Assembly: GCA_035943635.1 (NCBI GenBank)
Contig: DASZBX010000047.1
Coordinates: forward strand, 1 to 64,000
Reading direction: 5' to 3'
Source: DASZBX01 sp035943635
GTDB taxonomy: Bacteria; Actinomycetota; Actinomycetes; Streptomycetales; Catenulisporaceae
Length of the DNA stretch: 64,000 nucleotides
Positions 7,806-16,419 of this stretch are shown piece by piece (within the stretch, counting starts at the first letter, position 1; each line of letters opens with the position of its first letter). The notes beneath the pieces were generated by a model. That model was not told where the DNA came from. It saw only the letters and a program-made list of their open reading frames with translations, and ran no database searches. The translations under genes and the position numbers were made by a program.

Positions 7806-9464
7806 CTACAGCGGCAGTTCGCCGACCTGGCCGTTTGCGACGTCGAACCGGCGGGTGACCCGGACCGCGTCGAGCATCCGGCGGTCGTGGGTGACCAGCA
7901 GCAGCGTGCCCGGGTAGGAGTCCAGGGCCGATTCCAGCTGCTCGATCGCGGGCAGGTCCAGGTGGTTGGTCGGCTCGTCGAGCACCAGCAGGTTCACGCC
8001 GCGGGCCTGGAGCAGGGCGAGCGCCGCGCGGGTGCGTTCGCCGGGGGAGAGGGTGGCCGCCGGGCGCAGCACGTGCGCCGCGTTGAGCCCGAACTTCGCC
8101 AGCAGGGTGCGCACCTCGGCCGGGGCCTGGTCCGGCACCTGCACGCCGAAGGCCTCCAGCAGCGGCAGTTCGCCCAGGAACAGCCCGCGGGCCTGGTCGA
8201 TCTCGCCGAGTACCACGCCCGGACCCAGCGCGCTGTTGCCCTCGTCCAGGGGGATGCGCCCGAGCAGCGCGGCGAGCAGGGTGGACTTGCCCGAGCCGTT
8301 GGGCCCGGTGATCGCGATCCGTTCGGCCCAGCCGACCTCCAGGTTGACCGGGCCGAGGGTGAACTCGCTGCCGTCGGCCGTGGTCCGGCGCACGACCGCG
8401 CCGCGCAGGGTGGCCACCACGGATCCGGCCCGCGGCGCGACCGCGATCTCCATCTGCAGTCGCCACTCCTTGCGCGGCTCCTCGACCACGTCGAGGCGCT
8501 CGATCCGCCGCTCGGTCTGCCGGGCCTTGGCGGCCTGCTTCTCGGTCGACTCGGTGCGGTACTTGCGGGCCATCTTGTCGTTGTCGGTGGCCTTGCGCCG
8601 GGCGTTGCGGACCCCGTTCTCCATCCAGGAGCGCTGCATGTTCGCCCGGGATTCCAGCGAGGCGCGGGTGTCGGCGTACTCCTCGTACTCCGCGCGGGCG
8701 TGCTGCCGGGCCACCTCGCGTTCTTCGAGGTAGCCGGCGTATCCGCCGCCGAACACGTTGACCTGCTGCTGGGCCAGGTCGAGTTCGACCACCCGGGTGA
8801 CCGTGCGGGCCAGGAACTCGCGGTCGTGGCTGACCAGGACCGTGGCGGCCCGCAGTCCGGCGACGAAGGACTCCAGCCGGGCCAGGCCGTCCAGGTCCAG
8901 GTCGTTGGTGGGCTCGTCCAGCAGGAACACGTCGTACCGGCTCAGCAGCAGCGAGGCCAGGCCGACCCGGGCGGCCTGGCCGCCGGACAGGGTGGTCATC
9001 AGCTGCCGCTGGTCCACCCCGAGGCCGAGGTCGGCGCCGACCTGTTCGGCCCGTTCCTCCAGGTCCGCGCCGCCCAGGGCCAGCCAGCGCTCCAGCGCGA
9101 GCGAGTACTGGTCGTCTGCGCCGGGTGCCTCGTCGACCAGGGCCTGGGTGCTCAGGTCCAGCGCGGTCTGGGCCGCGGCGACCCCGGTGCGCCGGGCCAG
9201 GAAGTCGCGCACGGTCTCGCCCGGCCGGCGTTCCGGCTCCTGCGGCAGGTGCCCGACCAGCGCGCTCGGCGGGCTCAGCTGGATCTGGCCCTGCTCGGGG
9301 GTGTCCAGGCCGGCCAGCAGGCGCAGCAGGGTGGACTTGCCCGCGCCGTTGGCCCCGACCAAGCCGATGACCTCGGGCGGGGCGACGATCAGGTCGAGGC
9401 CGGAGAACAGGACCCGTTCACCGTGGCCGGCCGTCAGATCCTTGACGAGAAGTGTTGCGCCCAT
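7806..9464 (-). CDS. ABC-F family ATP-binding protein
   Basis: The 552-residue protein has two ABC ATPase domains and no membrane segment, the mark of ABC-F proteins, which act at the ribosome in translation or antibiotic protection. Domain 1 has Walker A GANGAGKST, signature LSGGQ and Walker B FLLDEPTNDLD; domain 2 has GPNGSGKST, LSPGE and LVLDEPTNHLD. A charged Arg/Lys/Glu-rich linker between them fits the P-site tRNA-interaction motif. It lies 11 bp after the YoaK-like gene and is probably co-transcribed with it. Whether it gives drug resistance or is a housekeeping factor cannot be told from sequence. Confidence 0.93.
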   Translation of the reverse strand: MGATLLVKDLTAGHGERVLFSGLDLIVAPPEVIGLVGANGAGKSTLLRLLAGLDTPEQGQIQLSPPSALVGHLPQEPERRPGETVRDFLARRTGVAAAQTALDLSTQALVDEAPGADDQYSLALERWLALGGADLEERAEQVGADLGLGVDQRQLMTTLSGGQAARVGLASLLLSRYDVFLLDEPTNDLDLDGLARLESFVAGLRAATVLVSHDREFLARTVTRVVELDLAQQQVNVFGGGYAGYLEEREVARQHARAEYEEYADTRASLESRANMQRSWMENGVRNARRKATDNDKMARKYRTESTEKQAAKARQTERRIERLDVVEEPRKEWRLQMEIAVAPRAGSVVATLRGAVVRRTTADGSEFTLGPVNLEVGWAERIAITGPNGSGKSTLLAALLGRIPLDEGNSALGPGVVLGEIDQARGLFLGELPLLEAFGVQVPDQAPAEVRTLLAKFGLNAAHVLRPAATLSPGERTRAALALLQARGVNLLVLDEPTNHLDLPAIEQLESALDSYPGTLLLVTHDRRMLDAVRVTRRFDVANGQVGELPL

Positions 9465-9475
9465 GATGGAGGATT

Positions 9476-10171
9476 CTACTGTGGTTGGGCCTCGGCCTTA
9501 GCCGCTAGTTCGCGCTTGGACACCAGTGCGTAGTAGACCCCGGTCGCCGCGGCCAAACCGGCCCACAGCAGCAGCGGCCAGCCGGCATTGAGGTGACGCA
9601 TCATCACCGCGCCGACATACGCGCCGACGACCATGCACACCACTGCGACGATCCGGCGCCCGGCGTGCGGGTTGCTGCCCTTGGCGAACGAGGAGTCGGC
9701 GGCCAGGCCGGTGAGCGTCATGGTCAGGACCGTGGTGGTCATGTCGGGCACGGCCAGCCGCCGCACGGTCGAGTTGCGCGCGCCCATCGCGAAGGCGAGC
9801 AGCCCGATCACCAGGAACTTCATGTCGCCGCCGTCGATGCTGCCGCGGGCGAACGCGATGACCGCGCACACCGCGGCCATCAGGGACTCGACCGTGAGCG
9901 CGCCGAGCAGCCAGAGCCGCCGGTCGCCGTGGTCGACGGCCAGCCGGCCGGCCGCGGCCGCGCCGACCAGGAACCCGGCCAGCGAGACCAGCGAGGCCAG
10001 GGCGGAGAATCCGGGCCAGCCGGCGGCGGCGAAGCCGAGCAGGACGATGTTTCCGGTCATGTTCGCGGTGAACACATGACCGATCCCCAGGTAGCTGATC
10101 GCGTCGGCGATGCCGGACAGGACGGTCAGGACAGTCATCGTCCGCAGGAGTGGATCGCGCGAGATGGTCAC
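9476..10171 (-). CDS. YoaK/DUF1275 family membrane protein
   Basis: A 231-residue integral membrane protein with about six hydrophobic segments. The N-terminal part (DAISYLGIGHVFTANMTGN) is the hallmark of the DUF1275 (YoaK) family, whose biochemical function is not established. The ATG start at 10171 precedes a short polar N-terminus and the first membrane segment. The downstream ABC-F gene begins 11 bp after the stop, suggesting one transcript; a transport or efflux link between them is only inferred. Confidence 0.88.
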   Translation of the reverse strand: MTISRDPLLRTMTVLTVLSGIADAISYLGIGHVFTANMTGNIVLLGFAAAGWPGFSALASLVSLAGFLVGAAAAGRLAVDHGDRRLWLLGALTVESLMAAVCAVIAFARGSIDGGDMKFLVIGLLAFAMGARNSTVRRLAVPDMTTTVLTMTLTGLAADSSFAKGSNPHAGRRIVAVVCMVVGAYVGAVMMRHLNAGWPLLLWAGLAAATGVYYALVSKRELAAKAEAQPQ

Positions 10172-10310
10172 CCTCGGATCCTGCCAGACCGCGGGCAGGC
10201 GTAGGTATACAGGTTGTTATGGATTGCGCCGCGGGAGTTCAAAGCGGCGGTGATCACAGATGGCCGACATCACGATGGCAGCACCCGCATGATTGGGCCG
10301 AACGGCTGAT

Positions 10311-10820
10311 TCAGGGGTTCTGATTCTCCGGCGGCAGCACCGGAACGGGCGACTTGATCAGGGACCACACATCACCCTTTCGAAGTACGGAACCTGACTG
10401 TCCGCTGTCTGCGCCCTGCTCGGCCAGATAGAGGTGAACATTCGACGACGGCACGTGGAAGATCTCCCGTCCCGGCACCCGCGCCGCCGGACTGCCGGCC
10501 GCTTCGAGCTCCGCGAGCAGGTCCGCCGCGGCGACCCGGGCCGGGAACGGCCCGTACGCGGCGACCAGCGGCTCGGGCACGGCCGCCTCCTCGCCCCAGC
10601 CCAGCCGGTGCGCCTGGACGCTGACGCTGAAACAGCCCCACACACCGTCGACCCGGAAGAAGTTGACCTCGATCAGGCCGTAGTCGCGCCGCAGCCGCTT
10701 CTTCACCCGGTCGTCGGCGAACCGCGGGCCCAGCGCCGCCGCCCACGCCTCCGGCGAGGAGTCCGTGGAGCAGCCGAGCACCTCGCCGGTGGCGGCGAAG
10801 TCGCGGTAGAACGTGGTCAC
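10311..10820 (-). CDS. Putative immunity protein for the adjacent RHS toxin
   Basis: This 169-residue soluble protein (start VTTFYRDF) begins at a GTG that overlaps the RHS stop codon by 4 bp (GTGA). Small genes immediately after RHS toxin genes usually encode the cognate immunity protein, so that role is inferred from position. The sequence is mixed alpha/beta, with RRDYGLIEVNFF and WGCFSVSVQAHRL near the middle, and I do not recognise a named immunity family. A longer in-frame extension upstream is rejected because it runs antiframe through the RHS gene with Arg/Gly/Pro-rich sequence. Confidence 0.72.
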   Translation of the reverse strand: MTTFYRDFAATGEVLGCSTDSSPEAWAAALGPRFADDRVKKRLRRDYGLIEVNFFRVDGVWGCFSVSVQAHRLGWGEEAAVPEPLVAAYGPFPARVAAADLLAELEAAGSPAARVPGREIFHVPSSNVHLYLAEQGADSGQSGSVLRKGDVWSLIKSPVPVLPPENQNP

Positions 10821-13800
10821 CGCTGGCCCATCTTCTCGAGCGCCTTGATCAGGAAGTGCATCTGGGCCGCGTGGTTCTCCGCCATCTTGCCGTACCCGCC
10901 CGCGTTCATGGACTGCATCGCGGACCGGAACTTGCTGATCGTGTCCGCCCGCAGCGCCGGATCCTCCTGGAGTGCGGTCAGCACCGTGCTCACGTCCTTG
11001 CGGCTGGCGGTCACGTTGTTCACGGTCAGCGGCGCGGCCCCGACGCCGCCCTCGTGGTCGGGGAATATCCGCACCTCGCGGTTGTCGATGTGGAGGTGCG
11101 CGCCCTTGGTCACATAATCCTGGTACGCCACGCTCGCATGGATGTCGTACGGCGCCAGGCCGAGCGGATCGGACCAGGTCAGCGGGTTGCCGACGTACGC
11201 GTGGCCGTTCGGCGAGGGCACCAGGCCGAGCGGGTCCGGGCTGGTGTACGACGCCGTGGCCGGATCGTAGTATCGGTTCAGGTTGTAGTGCAGGCCGGTC
11301 TCGTCGTCGTGGTACTGGCCGGGGAACCGCAGCGGGCAGTGCGCGGTGCTGCCGGGCGCGGTGACCGTCCGGCCCCACAGGCTCGTGTTCGTGTGCCACG
11401 CGATCCGCCCGTCCGGGGTGACCAGCTCCATCGGCGTGCCGACCAGGTCGGTGACCACGGCGTGGAACTCCCGGTCGATCTGCTCCTGGGTGGCGCCCGC
11501 GGCCCAGGTCTGCCGGGTCTGCGCCGCCGGGGTGAACCCGCCGGGCCGGTAGTCCCAGGTCAGGGTGACCGCCTGGCCGTCCGGGGCGGTCCGGATCTCC
11601 TCCGCCACGCGCAGCCCGTCCCAGGTGAACCAGGTGGTCTCCACGACCGTGCCGGAGGCGTCCAGCCGGCTCTTGGCCACCCGCCGGCCGAGCGGGTCGT
11701 ATCCGTACTGCCATACCGTGCCGTCCGGGACCGTGGCCTGGACCAGCCGGTCGCCCGAGTCCCAGGTGTACGTCCAGGTCCTGACCTGCCCGGACAGGGT
11801 CCGGCGGGTCTGCCGGACCAGGCGCCCGGCCCGGTCGTAGTCGTAGCTGGCGCGTCCGGCCCGGCGCACCAGGGTGCCGGTGTGCTCGCGCTCGCCCTCG
11901 GTGTCGGCGGCCGGATCGTCCGGACCCCGGCCGGTGTCGGTGGCGCGGGCGAGGTTGCCGAGTCGGTCGTACGCGTACGACTCGGTCCACGTCACCGCGG
12001 TCAGCCCGGTGACGCGCCCGGCGGCGTCCAGGTCGAACCGGCGGGTTCCGCGCAGGTGGTCGGTGATCTCGGCCGGCGTGCCGTCGGCCCGGTACGCGAA
12101 GGTCCGGGCCTGGACGGCCCGCCACACCTCGACCTGCGCCGCGCCGGCCGTCGCGCTGCCCGGCGGGACGGCCGCGTCCTCGCCGCGGCTGCTCGCCGAC
12201 TCACCGGCCGGCCTGCTCGCCGCGCCGCCTGCATCTGCGCCCCCGATCTCGCGAAGGCCGACGATCGGCCCGCCGGTTCCGGGCGGCCGGTCATAAGCCC
12301 AGATGCCCTGCTCGGTCATCCGGCCCAGCGCGTCGAAGGTCTGGGTCAGGGTGGCGGCGGCGCCCAGCGTGCGCGCGGTCTCCTGCCCGGCCGCGTCGTA
12401 GTGGAACGCCAGCGCGCCGCCGGTGCCCGCCAGCTGCTGCGGGTGGCCGGCCTCGTCATACGTCCACTGCGACACGATCCCGCCCGGCGTCGCCCGGCTC
12501 AGCCGCCGCCCGGACCGGTCGAAGGTGTTGATCAGCAGCCGGCCGTTGATGCTCTCGTACAGCACCCGGCCGAGCCGGTCGCGGGCGAACTCGACCACCG
12601 CGCCCGGGCACTCGGCCCGGCTCAGCTGCCCGGCCGCGTCGTACGCGAACAGGTGCAGCATGCCGTCCGCGCGCCGCTCGGTCACCCGGCCCAGCAGGTC
12701 GCGGCGGTACTCCACCCGCTGCCCGGCCGCGTTGGTCGACGCGACGAGCCCCCCGGCCGGGTCCACCGCGTACGACTGGGTCGCGCCGTTGAAGTCGCGC
12801 TCCGCGACCAGGTTCCCGGCCGGATCGTACGTGTACTGCCAGGTCAGGTCGTGCGCGTTGGTCACCGAGGTCAGGCGCAGCCGCAGGTCGTAGCCGAACC
12901 GGTGCCGGGCGCCGTCCGGGTCGGTCCGCGCGGTCGGCACGTCGAAGGGTCCGTACTCGAACGCGGTGGCCGCCCCGGCCGGGTCCACGTGCCGCAGCAG
13001 GTTCCCCTCGGCGTCGTACTCCCAGGTCTCCGCGGTGCCGTCCGGCCGGGTCCGGGTCAGCGGCCGGCCGTCCACGGTCCAGGTCGACGAAGTGGTCGCG
13101 CCGAGCGGATCGGTGCTCGACGCGACGTGCCCGAACCGGTCCCGGGTGATCCGCACCGTGCTGCCCAGCGGGTCCGTCAGAGCCGTGACCAGCCCGGCCT
13201 TGTCGCACTGCACCGCGGACCGCGCGCCCGAGGGGTCGGACATCGAGGTCAGCCGGCCCAGGTGGTCGTGTTCGTAGGCTGTGGTCCCGCCCATCGGGTC
13301 GGTGGCCGCGACCAACACGCCCCGGTCGTCGTAGCCGTACGTCCACGTGCCGCCGTCCGGCCCGACCACCTGCACCGGCTGGCGCAACGCGTTGTACGCG
13401 ATGATTATCGTGCTCTGATCAGGTCGGGTGATCCGGACCGGGTCGCCGTACTCGTTCCGCTGGATGCGCGTGGTGCGGCCGAGCGGATCGATGGTGGACA
13501 GCACGTTGCCGTGCACGTCCTGCTCGGTCAGGGTCGCGTTGCCCAGCGGGTCCACCACCTTGACCGTCTGCAGGCGGTCGTTCCAGTGGTAGACGGTCCG
13601 GTGCCCGATCGCGTCGACGAGCGTCGTCGTGCGCGCCTCGAGGTCGTAGTCCAGCCGACAGGACAGGTAGCCCTCGCTGCCGTCCGCGTGCGAGACCCGG
13701 CCGTCCAGACGGTAGTGGTACGCGTAGTAGCGGCCGTTGCGGTCGGTCCAGCGGGTGATCCGGTCCGACTCGTCGTACTCGAAGAGTAGCGGCAGCCCGG

Positions 13801-14770
13801 ACGGATCGATCGACTCGACCAGCCGCCCGGCCGGGTCGTACCGGAACTCGCGCACCGGCAGGTGCGGGCCGCCGGCCGGGTCGACCAGTTTCAGGCTGCT
13901 GATCCGCACCCCGCCGCGGGTGGCCACCGAGCCGATCACCACCCGGTACCCGCCGGAGTGGTGGATGTCGGTCGGCACGCCGTCCAGGTCGTAGGCGAAC
14001 ATGACCCGGTTGCCGCTGCGGTCCGCGATCGCGGCCAGCGGCCGGCCCCGCGCGGGCACCGGGCCGGGCGGGAACTCCAGGGTGCTGCCGAGCTCGGGCT
14101 GCTCGATCGTGATCAGGTCCTCGTGCCGGTTCCAGGCCAGCGGCCAGCGCGGCCCGACCACGGGCAGCACCTGCTCGCGGCCCGGCGGCACCGGGTAGTG
14201 CAGCACCCGGCCGTCCGGGACGGCGTAGTGGATCCCGTCGTCGTCCACCTCGATCCGCTGGTCCAGGGTGGAAGACCAGGTCAGGCCGAAGCAGCGCCCG
14301 CGCCGGTAGGCCGAGCCGTGCCGGCGCTCGAGCACCAGCGGCAGCACGCCCGGCAGCACCAGGTCCCGCTGCGGCAGGAACATCTCCCCGGTGACCAGGT
14401 CGATCGGGTCCTCGCTCTGCCCGCCGGAACCGTCCGCGCGCCCGTCGCCGGCCACCGTGCCGCCGTCCTGGCCCGGGGCCAGCCCGGCCGGCCGGGGACC
14501 GGCGCCGGCGGCCGGCCGGAACGGGTCGGATCCGCCGCCCGGCCCGCGCCCGACCGCTCCGGCCGGCCCGCCGCCGGCCGTCCGGTCCGGGTTCAGGCCG
14601 TCGAACTTCTGCCGGTGCGCGCCGTCGGCCTCCTGGTATCCGTGGGTCGCGTCGTCCAGCCCGTCGCCGATGTGCCGGCCGAGGTGCTGCTCGACCGCCC
14701 TGCCCGTCTTCTCCCCGCTCTCGGCCAGGTCCCGCGCGCTGCTTTCCAGGACCGGTGTGATGTCGCTCAT
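10817..14770 (-). CDS. RHS/YD-repeat polymorphic toxin
   Basis: The 1,317-residue protein begins with a helical, WXG-associated-type segment and a Gly/Pro-rich linker. A DUF6531-type RHS opening follows (DPIDLVTGEMFLPQ), then more than ten YD repeats forming the RHS shell. The core closes with the RHS hallmark YHDDETGLHYNLNRYYDP and later WSDPLGLAP. The final 110 residues (about 1208-1317) form a variable tail, the expected toxin domain; it has an early HLHID segment and a helical, Met/His-containing end, and I cannot assign it to a known toxin. ATG 14770 overlaps the upstream stop by 4 bp (ATGA); the further upstream extension is antiframe sequence. With no signal peptide and a WXG-like partner, type VII-like export is likely. 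Confidence 0.92.
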   Translation of the reverse strand: MSDITPVLESSARDLAESGEKTGRAVEQHLGRHIGDGLDDATHGYQEADGAHRQKFDGLNPDRTAGGGPAGAVGRGPGGGSDPFRPAAGAGPRPAGLAPGQDGGTVAGDGRADGSGGQSEDPIDLVTGEMFLPQRDLVLPGVLPLVLERRHGSAYRRGRCFGLTWSSTLDQRIEVDDDGIHYAVPDGRVLHYPVPPGREQVLPVVGPRWPLAWNRHEDLITIEQPELGSTLEFPPGPVPARGRPLAAIADRSGNRVMFAYDLDGVPTDIHHSGGYRVVIGSVATRGGVRISSLKLVDPAGGPHLPVREFRYDPAGRLVESIDPSGLPLLFEYDESDRITRWTDRNGRYYAYHYRLDGRVSHADGSEGYLSCRLDYDLEARTTTLVDAIGHRTVYHWNDRLQTVKVVDPLGNATLTEQDVHGNVLSTIDPLGRTTRIQRNEYGDPVRITRPDQSTIIIAYNALRQPVQVVGPDGGTWTYGYDDRGVLVAATDPMGGTTAYEHDHLGRLTSMSDPSGARSAVQCDKAGLVTALTDPLGSTVRITRDRFGHVASSTDPLGATTSSTWTVDGRPLTRTRPDGTAETWEYDAEGNLLRHVDPAGAATAFEYGPFDVPTARTDPDGARHRFGYDLRLRLTSVTNAHDLTWQYTYDPAGNLVAERDFNGATQSYAVDPAGGLVASTNAAGQRVEYRRDLLGRVTERRADGMLHLFAYDAAGQLSRAECPGAVVEFARDRLGRVLYESINGRLLINTFDRSGRRLSRATPGGIVSQWTYDEAGHPQQLAGTGGALAFHYDAAGQETARTLGAAATLTQTFDALGRMTEQGIWAYDRPPGTGGPIVGLREIGGADAGGAASRPAGESASSRGEDAAVPPGSATAGAAQVEVWRAVQARTFAYRADGTPAEITDHLRGTRRFDLDAAGRVTGLTAVTWTESYAYDRLGNLARATDTGRGPDDPAADTEGEREHTGTLVRRAGRASYDYDRAGRLVRQTRRTLSGQVRTWTYTWDSGDRLVQATVPDGTVWQYGYDPLGRRVAKSRLDASGTVVETTWFTWDGLRVAEEIRTAPDGQAVTLTWDYRPGGFTPAAQTRQTWAAGATQEQIDREFHAVVTDLVGTPMELVTPDGRIAWHTNTSLWGRTVTAPGSTAHCPLRFPGQYHDDETGLHYNLNRYYDPATASYTSPDPLGLVPSPNGHAYVGNPLTWSDPLGLAPYDIHASVAYQDYVTKGAHLHIDNREVRIFPDHEGGVGAAPLTVNNVTASRKDVSTVLTALQEDPALRADTISKFRSAMQSMNAGGYGKMAENHAAQMHFLIKALEKMGQR

Positions 14771-15489
14771 GAGAACGAGAGTCCTCGCAGGTTCGTGGTG
14801 AACTTCTGGGTGTGGCCGGACACGGTCTGCGCGTGCTCGCGCATCCGGGCCGCGTGCGCGCCGACGTGGTCCAGGTCCACCGAGAAGCTCGGGCCGACCT
14901 CGATCCCGGCCGCGCCCAGCCCGGACTGGTCGGCGCTCAGCAGCAGCCCCTGCACCGCGCCGTCCATCTTCGACATCAGCGGCCTGAGCGCGGCGTCGAG
15001 CACCTGGCCGATGACGTACTGCTCGATCTGCTGCTCGGTGAACTCCATCAGCTTCTCCGCCCCCTCCACGATCAGCGCCTCGGCGGCCTCCGCGGCCCCG
15101 AAGGTGACCACGGCCGCGGCCTGGTCGGCCAGGAACGACACCGCCAGCCCGGCCAGCTCGACCAGGCAGGCGCTCTTCTGCCCGGCGATGAAACCGGCCG
15201 CGCCGTCCAGCGCCCCGGCCAGCACCCCGCAGCCCTCGATCAGCTCGGTCAGGTGGGTGGAGGACTTGCCGGACCACATCTGCATCAGCGCCTCGTACGC
15301 GGCCCCGCTGTAGCCCGCGCCGAGGGACGTGAGCGTGGCCGTGGCGTCCTGGTGCACGTCCCCGAGGTCGGCGGCGAACTGCCGGACGTGGTCGGCGAAG
15401 TCGCGCACCCTGTCCTCGTTCACGTTGATCCACGGGACGCCGACGAAATCGAGGAACTGCGCCACCTCGCTCGGCACCTCGACGGCCAC
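14767..15489 (-). CDS. WXG100-like (CpnT N-terminal-like) protein upstream of the RHS toxin
   Basis: The 240-residue, mostly helical protein resembles the WXG100-like/CpnT N-terminal family found next to type VII-exported toxins. The region LDFVGVPWINVNEDRVRDF is followed by heptad-rich helices and an Ala/Leu-rich hydrophobic middle (about 85-140). GTG at 15489 is chosen because GGAAGGGG lies about 7 nt upstream and the family sequence begins here; a longer frame to 15783 has no family match before this point. The stop overlaps the RHS start. It probably delivers or chaperones the RHS toxin to the export machinery. Confidence 0.75.
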   Translation of the reverse strand: MAVEVPSEVAQFLDFVGVPWINVNEDRVRDFADHVRQFAADLGDVHQDATATLTSLGAGYSGAAYEALMQMWSGKSSTHLTELIEGCGVLAGALDGAAGFIAGQKSACLVELAGLAVSFLADQAAAVVTFGAAEAAEALIVEGAEKLMEFTEQQIEQYVIGQVLDAALRPLMSKMDGAVQGLLLSADQSGLGAAGIEVGPSFSVDLDHVGAHAARMREHAQTVSGHTQKFTTNLRGLSFS

Positions 15490-15574
15490 CGTCTGCCCCT
15501 TCCGGCTTCCCCATACTCGCGTGGCACCGCGGAAGATCAATTCCCGTGGTTCAGCAGCCACGTGATTTCTGGTG

Positions 15575-15604
15575 AGGCTATCAGCGCACGGATCGTCAGG
15601 ACAA
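15575..15604 (-). promoter_or_regulatory. Candidate promoter of the WXG-like/RHS/immunity operon
   Basis: Read on the minus strand: -35 TTGTCC (15599-15604), 18-bp spacer, -10 TAGCCT (15575-15580). The transcript would start about 80 nt before GTG 15489. A CGTGG/CCACG dyad (15545-15562) lies in the leader. The same -10 hexamer and spacer occur before the EspC-like operon at 50973. Confidence 0.4.
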
Positions 15605-15816
15605 TACGGCCCCCGGCTTGTCCACAGGCCGCCCGTCGCAACGCTGTGACCAGCGGCGCAGAGCGTGACAGGAAGATGATGGTCCGTCAGTGCGGCGGCC
15701 CGGAGAGGTTTCCGAACCCGCCCGCCGGGCCTGCCGACCGATCGTTCGGCCGGGTCTGCGGCCGGGGCGCGGCGGCCGGGCACAGGCGCTTTCGCAGGAC
15801 TGTTCGACGGCCCGGG
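15605..15816. other. Spacer upstream of the RHS operon promoter
   Basis: Part of the 327-bp gap between the WXG-like gene and a small minus-strand reading frame. No gene with coding bias is seen; short frames here are Arg/Pro-rich. Confidence 0.4.
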
Positions 15817-15984
15817 TCAGTCCGTGAAGTTCTGCCGGGCGGCCCGCACCGCGACGCCCACGACCGCCTGCCCGAGCGGTCCGAGCCCGGCCAGACCGGC
15901 GGCGGCGACCAGGCACGGCTCGGCCAGCGGCAGCAGCATCCGGGCCAGATCGCCGACGTTCGGGATCGTGATGGTGAACGTCAT
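15817..15984 (-). CDS. Small hydrophobic protein (55 residues)
   Basis: This short frame begins MTFTITIPNVGDL, runs through a long Leu/Ala/Gly-rich hydrophobic stretch (about 14-47) and ends ARQNFTD. GGGAAGG lies about 6 nt before the ATG, and third positions are strongly G/C, which supports translation. One membrane-inserted segment is likely. It stands alone between the LysR gene (435 bp upstream) and the RHS operon (327 bp downstream). No family is recognised. Confidence 0.45.
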   Translation of the reverse strand: MTFTITIPNVGDLARMLLPLAEPCLVAAAGLAGLGPLGQAVVGVAVRAARQNFTD

Positions 15985-16419
15985 GGCGCACCTTCCCTGC
16001 CCGTGGCGCGGGCGCCGGCCCGCGCGGATGTCACTGGTGCCCAGTCCCGGCCGCCGAAACGGCTCCGGCTGCCCTCCCCGGCCGACACCCGTGGTTTCGC
16101 GATCTGCATCCGTGCTGGTTGTCGGCTGGTTCGGCGGCCCGCCCGCTGAGTCAATACCATTACAGCCTCAGCCCGGCGCGGCGTCAATCGGCCTCCAGGT
16201 GAACACTTCGGGACGTCGGCGCGACGCCCGCCGGAACGTTCCGAACCGCAGGTCGGGGCGGGTTTGGCGGCGGCCGGACGAGGTGTGGGTGCGACTGCGG
16301 ACTCTGACCTGCCGACGCGCAGGGGTGTCACGCCTGACCGCTGTCTGGTGCGCGTTCGGCGGGTTTCGCCCGGGCGCGACCGAGGAGGGTGTTTCAGACC
16401 GCTCATGCGCGGCCGGGGG
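15985..16419. other. Intergenic region
   Basis: About 435 bp between the small hydrophobic protein gene and the end of the LysR gene. The possible frames are Arg-rich and featureless. An AT-richer patch (about 16150-16170) may hold the promoter for the small gene, but no clear -35/-10 pair was found. Confidence 0.4.

Noticed and set aside
10821..12125. Long extension of the immunity-candidate frame
   Set aside because: It is an out-of-frame reading of the RHS gene; the GTGA overlap at 10817-10820 gives the start.
14771..15514. N-terminal extension of the RHS protein
   Set aside because: It lies out of frame over the WXG-like gene; the ATGA overlap at 14767-14770 defines the start.
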